Positions 1 through 3,949 of a DNA stretch of 6,435 bases are shown in pieces. Position 1 is the stretch's first letter. The number at the start of each line of letters is the position of its first letter. Both the position numbers and the translations under genes were made by a program. The notes below the pieces were generated by a model. It was not told the DNA's origin. It did not search any database and worked only from the letters and a program-made list of their open reading frames with translations. Source of the DNA: a bacterium (GTDB lineage Bacteria > UBP6 > JAFGXH01); NCBI GenBank assembly GCA_027064085.1, contig JAMOQH010000163.1:1-6435 (forward strand), given 5' to 3'.

Positions 1-228
1 AAGTCCCATTATTCCATACATTCCTTGGTTCATTTCGTCGTCTTTACCAAAATTAACATTCCATGTACTCTGCTTATAGGCCAAAGCTTTTAATAATGGA
101 GCAGGAATATCATATTTTTGAGAAACAGAATCAAATTCTTGATTTATTTCATCTAATGATGGATTTGCGAATATACTCAAACTGATAAATAAGGATAATA
201 AATATTGTATCATAAATTTAGTTTTCAT
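1..228 (-). CDS. Secreted lysozyme-like (SLT-fold) protein, 5' part only, probable lost catalytic Glu
   Basis: The first 76 codons of a gene that runs off the left edge. The start at 228 is fixed by a strong AGGAGG five bases upstream. Residues 1-21 form a Sec signal peptide (basic MKTK start, hydrophobic core, probable cleavage after IFA), so the product is exported. Residues about 25-76 (PSLDEINQEFDSV, then IPAPLLKALAYKQSTWN, then YGIMGL) match the start of a soluble-lytic-transglycosylase or lysozyme-like fold, in which the pattern is usually PxxLLxAxAxxES. That family cleaves peptidoglycan glycan strands through the Glu of the ES pair. Here the residue in that place is Gln (codon CAG at 72-70), so the visible part argues for a non-catalytic or altered domain. 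In related envelope proteins such a domain often precedes an amidase domain, which cannot be seen here. It follows the EGF lipoprotein gene by nine bases and is probably co-transcribed with it. Fold call moderate, activity unknown. Confidence 0.65.
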   Translation of the reverse strand, partial: MKTKFMIQYLLSLFISLSIFANPSLDEINQEFDSVSQKYDIPAPLLKALAYKQSTWNVNFGKDDEMNQGMYGIMGL

Positions 229-233
229 AAAAA

Positions 234-239
234 CCTCCT
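234..239 (-). promoter_or_regulatory. Shine-Dalgarno AGGAGG of the SLT-fold gene, overlapping the upstream stop
   Basis: A perfect AGGAGG sits five bases before the ATG at 228. It overlaps the TAG stop (238-240) of the preceding lipoprotein gene, so ribosomes finishing that gene release on the ribosome-binding site of the next. This arrangement favours coupled translation within one operon. Confidence 0.8.
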
Positions 240-303
240 ACTCTGTACCTGTTCCAACACAACCTCTAACGAAATCACCATCTGGTATTTCAATAAATTC
301 ATA
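238..303 (-). other. C-terminal tail resembling the beginning of a SUMF1/FGE-sulfatase domain
   Basis: Residues 746-766 read YEFIEIPDGDFVRGC followed by VGTGTE and stop. Formylglycine-generating-enzyme-type (SUMF1) domains commonly begin with F-V-x-I-P-x-G-x-F-x-M-G-C/S and then continue for more than 200 residues. Here the frame ends about ten residues into that pattern and the next gene begins immediately, leaving no room for the rest. It is either a remnant of a deleted domain or a chance match. Confidence 0.4.
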
Positions 304-2538
304 GTTGTTGTTAGAGCTATTGCCATTACTGCAAGTTCCATTACATGTATTTGCCATTGTTGATTGATTAATTCTACACTCAGCATCGCTAGTACAAGTA
401 AAGTTTTTACATTTCTTATTTCCATTTAACCAATTAAAATTCTTGATTTTAGGACTAGAAAGTTTATTCCAATTAATTACTACTCCATTTGAATGACTAG
501 ATTTCATCATGTTTAAATTAGCATAAGTATTTAATGTTGCCATTCCTTCTAATGAGTAGCAAGATTTTTCTACAGAATCTAATTTTGAATTTAGAAGTAT
601 TTGAGTATATAAAGCCTCGGTACCAATTGTTACATTGTTTGTTATATTTGTAGAGTATGCTTTAAATTTAACTTCTGGAATAATTTTAAAAGTAAGTCCC
701 GCTCTACCGTCTACATTAATATTTTCGTTTAAAAGCAAGTTTTCTGTGTTGTAATCATTAGTTCTTGTCGTTTTACCATTTGAGTATTTAATTACTGATT
801 CAAAATTACTCTTTGTTTTAAGTTTTATATTTGCAATACCTTGTAAATATCCAGAATATAATGCCCTCACACTTAAATAAACTTCTCCTTTAGTTTTTAC
901 TCCATAAGGCAAGTATACGGTAAATGTTGAAATTTTTTGTTTTGGAAGAAGATCTAATCCCTGGTATCTTATTTTCATTTTATCATTTGTAAAGCTAATT
1001 GCTTTTAGTTTTAGAGTTAAATCATTGGTGAATTCAATATTATTTGTTAAATCAAATTGTTTTAATTTGTAGTAAGTCATAGAGGCATTTCTTACTATGT
1101 AAATTTTCATTTTAAAGTTGTATTTTATAGTCATGTTACCACTAATATTAAAAGTATTTCTGTATATTGCTTCATTATAATTTAAAGTTTTAGTAACAGT
1201 CTTATCTGAATTTGATACATTTGGGTCTATTGGAGTATCGTATACAATATTATCATCAATATTAAATTCAGTATCTGCTAATATTTCAAAGGGAGAAATT
1301 CTTTCTGTGTTTACAAGAACTTTATCTTTTTGGATTTTAACTTTTTTAATTTTACCAATAAAACCTTCTGGTAACAATCTAGTCTCTTTAAAAGCTAGTA
1401 TATAACCTTTTTTAAATAGAGCCGTTCTTGTATTTTTATTAAATATTAATTGGTCTTTGTTTACTTTAATTAATTCACTATTACTTTCTTCTTCTGTTAC
1501 AATAATTGTATTTTTTGTTATTTTAGTTGCATTTTTACATTTGTTATTATTTCCACAAACTAAACCAGATAAACAAGCGTTACTTTTAAAGCATTGATTA
1601 TTCAATGTTCCTGTTTTGATTCTAACATTAGTAATGACAGTCTTTTTCGCTTCATTTGAAACACAACCATTTTCCAAATCATAATAGTAATTTTCTTTAC
1701 ACTGACATAATACATTTTGATTTTCATCTTCTTGATCAATTCTACATTCACCTGTTGCATTTGGATCATTTTCACAAATAGAACAATCAGGAAGAGTTGA
1801 TTGTTCACAATGTTCTCCTTGCCAATTTTCTTCACATTCACAGTATGTTTTAACTGAGGTTTTACCGGTATCATCTTCAATTTCTTCTATTTTACAGAGT
1901 CCTGTCATGTTTTTATTTTCATCACAGATAACATCTTTACAAAAAAAGTTTAAATCAGGAAAACAGTCACCATCTAAGTTTTCGGTGTATCCTTCTTTAC
2001 AAACACATTTAGTGTGTCCACCTTCTAATATACAGTTAGAGCCATATTTTCCACTACATGTGTCTGTTTCACATTTAGTTGGTGTTTCTACTACAAGGCA
2101 ATTTAAATTATTATTTGCTGGTTTGTAGCCTTCATTACAAGTACAAACTGCTTTACCGGATTTAACATCACAAGAGCCATGTGATTTGCCATCATTTCCT
2201 GCACATATAATATTTTCACAAGTTTCATCTTCAGTAAAAATACGACATCCCGTATCTCCAAATCTTTGATAGCCTTCTTCACAGTTGCATATAGCTTTAT
2301 TAGCTTCAACAATACAAGTACCGTGTGAGTTCCCATCATTAGCTGCACAAGTAACATATTTGCATGCTTCTTCTTCAGAGATGCAAGTATTATTTACACA
2401 AGCAAGATTATCTTCACACTTTTGTTCCATATTACATGACTCGTTAAGACTTGCTAGATTGTTATCTTTATTCCTTGAATCACTACTACAGGAGATAATT
2501 ACCAGAGATAAAACGAATGTTAAAAATATAAGCTTCAT
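238..2538 (-). CDS. Large EGF-repeat, beta-rich surface lipoprotein with a truncated SUMF1-like tail
   Basis: A 766-residue lipoprotein. Residues 1-17 are a lipoprotein signal peptide with lipobox IISC, so Cys17 is the predicted lipidated residue. Residues 35-52 form a short Cys-rich module (CxxxxxCxxxLxCxxxxC), five EGF-like modules span C59-C292, and a second short module covers C316-C334. Residues about 343-435 resemble a beta-rich domain of large bacterial surface proteins (lysine-rich GFIGKIKKVKI, then VLVNTERISPFEILAD). Residues about 450-705 are low in Cys and continue as alternating hydrophobic strands. A final Cys cluster (C710-C736) precedes IEIPDGDFVRGC at the C-terminus. The likely role is a surface-displayed binding protein or adhesin; no enzymatic motif is complete. 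The start at 2538 is chosen because it begins the signal peptide with GGGG upstream; the in-frame ATG at 2574 lies inside the predicted -10 element. Architecture confident, function inferred. Confidence 0.85.
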   Translation of the reverse strand: MKLIFLTFVLSLVIISCSSDSRNKDNNLASLNESCNMEQKCEDNLACVNNTCISEEEACKYVTCAANDGNSHGTCIVEANKAICNCEEGYQRFGDTGCRIFTEDETCENIICAGNDGKSHGSCDVKSGKAVCTCNEGYKPANNNLNCLVVETPTKCETDTCSGKYGSNCILEGGHTKCVCKEGYTENLDGDCFPDLNFFCKDVICDENKNMTGLCKIEEIEDDTGKTSVKTYCECEENWQGEHCEQSTLPDCSICENDPNATGECRIDQEDENQNVLCQCKENYYYDLENGCVSNEAKKTVITNVRIKTGTLNNQCFKSNACLSGLVCGNNNKCKNATKITKNTIIVTEEESNSELIKVNKDQLIFNKNTRTALFKKGYILAFKETRLLPEGFIGKIKKVKIQKDKVLVNTERISPFEILADTEFNIDDNIVYDTPIDPNVSNSDKTVTKTLNYNEAIYRNTFNISGNMTIKYNFKMKIYIVRNASMTYYKLKQFDLTNNIEFTNDLTLKLKAISFTNDKMKIRYQGLDLLPKQKISTFTVYLPYGVKTKGEVYLSVRALYSGYLQGIANIKLKTKSNFESVIKYSNGKTTRTNDYNTENLLLNENINVDGRAGLTFKIIPEVKFKAYSTNITNNVTIGTEALYTQILLNSKLDSVEKSCYSLEGMATLNTYANLNMMKSSHSNGVVINWNKLSSPKIKNFNWLNGNKKCKNFTCTSDAECRINQSTMANTCNGTCSNGNSSNNNYEFIEIPDGDFVRGCVGTGTE
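1663..2364 (-). repeat. Array of five EGF-like modules (protein-level repeats)
   Basis: Within the lipoprotein, five six-Cys modules of about 37-45 residues follow one another: C59-C98, C107-C147, C156-C192, C200-C244 and C252-C292. Modules 1 and 2 are closest, sharing ANDGxSHGxC or GNDGxSHGxC followed by CxCxEGY, consistent with recent duplication. Module 4 ends in the classic CxCEENWQGEHC form. Module 4 also has a longer acidic insert before its fifth Cys. Such modules need disulfides, which fits an exported, surface-exposed location. Confidence 0.85.
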
Positions 2539-2561
2539 ACAATACCCCATAAATGTACTAA

Positions 2562-2571
2562 CTAAGCTTAG
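2562..2571. promoter_or_regulatory. 10-bp perfect palindrome CTAAGCTTAG over the predicted transcription start
   Basis: CTAAGCTTAG is self-complementary and is centred about seven bases downstream of the -10 element (2573-2578) for the EGF lipoprotein gene, where transcription should begin. A protein bound there could block initiation. It is short enough to arise by chance in AT-rich DNA. Confidence 0.25.
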
Positions 2572-2572
2572 C

Positions 2573-2600
2573 ATTATATTATATTTATTTAATCGGTCAT
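2573..2600 (-). promoter_or_regulatory. Sigma70-type promoter for the EGF lipoprotein and SLT-fold genes
   Basis: On the minus strand ATGACC (2600-2595) is followed after 16 bases by a perfect TATAAT (2578-2573). Four of six -35 bases match consensus. Transcription would start near 2566, giving a leader of about 28 bases before the ATG at 2538. The promoter begins just five bases after the stop of the response-regulator gene. I see no terminator between the two, so read-through from the regulator promoter is also possible. Confidence 0.55.
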
Positions 2601-2605
2601 ATAGA

Positions 2606-3808
2606 CTATTTTGGGTTTTTCTTCTTTAATTTTATAATTAAGTTATTTAAAGGAACTGGTTTACTGAATAGAAAACCTTGAGCATATGGAATATTATTTT
2701 TAATTAAAAATTTTAATTGATTTCCCTTTTCAACACCTTCTGCTAAAACATCTATATTTAATCGTTTTCCTAATTCTAAAATTGCTTTTATTACTAAGAT
2801 GCTTCCCTCATTATTTGGTAAACCATCAATGTATGATTTATGGATTTTAATTTTATTTATAGGTATTTTCTTTATATATGTTGTAAAACCCTTACCGAAA
2901 TTGGCAATGGATATTCTTATTCCCATTCTAGAGAGTTCTTTGATTTTATCAAATATTATGTTGTCTGTTAGTATTATATCATGTTCTCTAATTTTAAATT
3001 CTAATAAATTTGCTTTAAATTTATTTTCAACTAAAATATTTTTTAAATTTCCAATGAATCTTTTATTTTCTAAACTTTTCATTCTAAGATTAACTGATAA
3101 AATACCTGGATTTATACTTGCGTTGTAAAGGCTTGCGATTTGTTTAATTGATGTTTGTAAAACCCACTCATCAATCATTTCCATCATTCCTACTTTAATT
3201 GCACCTAGTATAAAATTATTTGGATATATAATATCATTTTCAGAGTTCCACCTAATTAAAGCATCAATAGCAATACATTTGTTTTTTGTTAAATCAATTT
3301 GGGGTTGATAATAAACTTCAAATTCATTATTTTTATATGCTTTATATAGTGTAGTTGAAGGATAGAAGTCTTTTTGAATTAATTTAAATTTTTTAATTTC
3401 TTGGTTTTGTTGCTTTAGCTTGTTTTCCTCTTTTATTATATTTGCAACTAGTTTTAAAGTATCGATAAATTCTTTTTGATTCATAATGGGTTTTAAGATA
3501 TATCTATAAACACCAATATCAATAGCTCTTTCTAGATACTTATAATTTTGTGATGCTGTTAAAAGAATAATTGCTTGATTTTCTTTTATCTCTTTTATTT
3601 TAGAGCTCATTTCAATTCCATCCATAATAGGCATAGATATATCTGATAAAATAATATCTATTTTTTTTTCTTTATAGATTTCAATTGCTTCTTTACCATT
3701 ACTTGCTAAATAAACTTCTTTAAAAAGGTCAAGTAAAATTAAACCTAAAAGTTTTCTACTATGTTTTTCATCTTCTACATAAAGAATTGTAAGGTCATTA
3801 AGTGGCAT
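2606..3808 (-). CDS. Response regulator with receiver (REC) and degenerate EAL domains
   Basis: A 400-residue cytoplasmic two-component regulator. The REC domain (about 5-127) keeps the acidic pair E12/D13, phospho-acceptor D56 in LSDISMP, T84 and K106 in the LKP motif, so phosphorylation by a partner kinase is expected; no kinase is in the window. A charged linker (about 127-147) leads to a full-length EAL domain (about 152-395). EAL enzymes hydrolyse c-di-GMP using metal-bound acidic residues. Here EAL reads DAL (D182), the usual LExTE reads LEFKI (K272, I273), DDFG reads ANFG (A302, N303), and the KID Asp is H323. N240, E270, K321, the AEGVE motif (E357, E360) and Q377 remain. Hydrolysis is therefore unlikely, and a c-di-GMP-binding or protein-contact output is more plausible. 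The start at 3808 is supported by GAGGGG upstream and a promoter just before it; an in-frame ATG at 3883 lies upstream of the -35. Divergent from the protease gene. Confidence 0.9.
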   Translation of the reverse strand: MPLNDLTILYVEDEKHSRKLLGLILLDLFKEVYLASNGKEAIEIYKEKKIDIILSDISMPIMDGIEMSSKIKEIKENQAIILLTASQNYKYLERAIDIGVYRYILKPIMNQKEFIDTLKLVANIIKEENKLKQQNQEIKKFKLIQKDFYPSTTLYKAYKNNEFEVYYQPQIDLTKNKCIAIDALIRWNSENDIIYPNNFILGAIKVGMMEMIDEWVLQTSIKQIASLYNASINPGILSVNLRMKSLENKRFIGNLKNILVENKFKANLLEFKIREHDIILTDNIIFDKIKELSRMGIRISIANFGKGFTTYIKKIPINKIKIHKSYIDGLPNNEGSILVIKAILELGKRLNIDVLAEGVEKGNQLKFLIKNNIPYAQGFLFSKPVPLNNLIIKLKKKNPK

Positions 3809-3830
3809 ATTCCCCTCTTTTATCCAAATT

Positions 3831-3858
3831 ATTATAGCATTACGGGTAAATCTGTCAA
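3831..3858 (-). promoter_or_regulatory. Consensus promoter of the REC-EAL gene with extended -10
   Basis: On the minus strand TTGACA (3858-3853) is followed by 16 bases and TATAAT (3836-3831), both perfect. TG two bases before the hexamer gives an extended -10 (TGCTATAAT). Transcription should start near 3824, about 15 bases before the ATG at 3808, leaving room for GAGGGG (3817-3812). Such a strong core promoter suggests high basal expression or control by a repressor. Confidence 0.8.
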
Positions 3859-3888
3859 ATAAAGAACTATAAATTACTGACAAATAAG
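3852..3888. repeat. Pair of near-identical 11-bp direct repeats between the divergent promoters
   Basis: CTGTCAAATAA (3852-3862) recurs as CTGACAAATAA (3877-3887) with one mismatch, 25 bp apart. The first copy overlaps the -35 of the REC-EAL promoter; the second is about 10 bp upstream of the -35 of the protease promoter. Their position suits a shared operator for the divergent genes, but the first copy's resemblance to a -35 could be the whole explanation. Confidence 0.25.
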
Positions 3889-3896
3889 CAATTTAA

Positions 3897-3925
3897 TTGA
3901 AAAAAAACAACTTATGTAGTAAAAT
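3897..3925 (+). promoter_or_regulatory. Sigma70-type promoter of the C25 protease lipoprotein gene
   Basis: TTGAAA (3897-3902), 17 bases, then TAAAAT (3920-3925). Each hexamer differs from consensus at one position and the spacing is ideal. Transcription would start near 3932, leaving a leader of about 18 bases containing GAGG (3941-3944). The in-frame ATG at 3929 would precede that start, which supports translation from 3950. Confidence 0.65.
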
Positions 3926-3949
3926 TAAATGTTTATTTTTGAGGTTTCT

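Noticed and set aside
1663-2364. CRISPR-like periodicity
   Set aside because: The periodicity comes from EGF cysteine codons; there are no identical DNA repeats separated by unique spacers.
2539-2574. Upstream in-frame ATG at 2574 for the EGF lipoprotein
   Set aside because: It would add 12 residues before an already good lipoprotein signal peptide, and its codon lies within the predicted -10 element.
1907-2629. Plus-strand open frames opposite the EGF region (1907-2128 and 2285-2629)
   Set aside because: They are antisense to clear EGF modules, have no ribosome-binding site or recognisable domain, and follow from the codon bias of the real gene.
3809-3883. Upstream in-frame ATG at 3883 for the REC-EAL protein
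   Set aside because: It is upstream of a consensus promoter and would place 25 unrelated residues before the receiver domain; the ATG at 3808 has a GAGGGG site.
3929-3949. Upstream in-frame ATG at 3929 for the protease
   Set aside because: It precedes the predicted transcription start near 3932 and would spoil the signal peptide; the ATG at 3950 has GAGG at ideal spacing.
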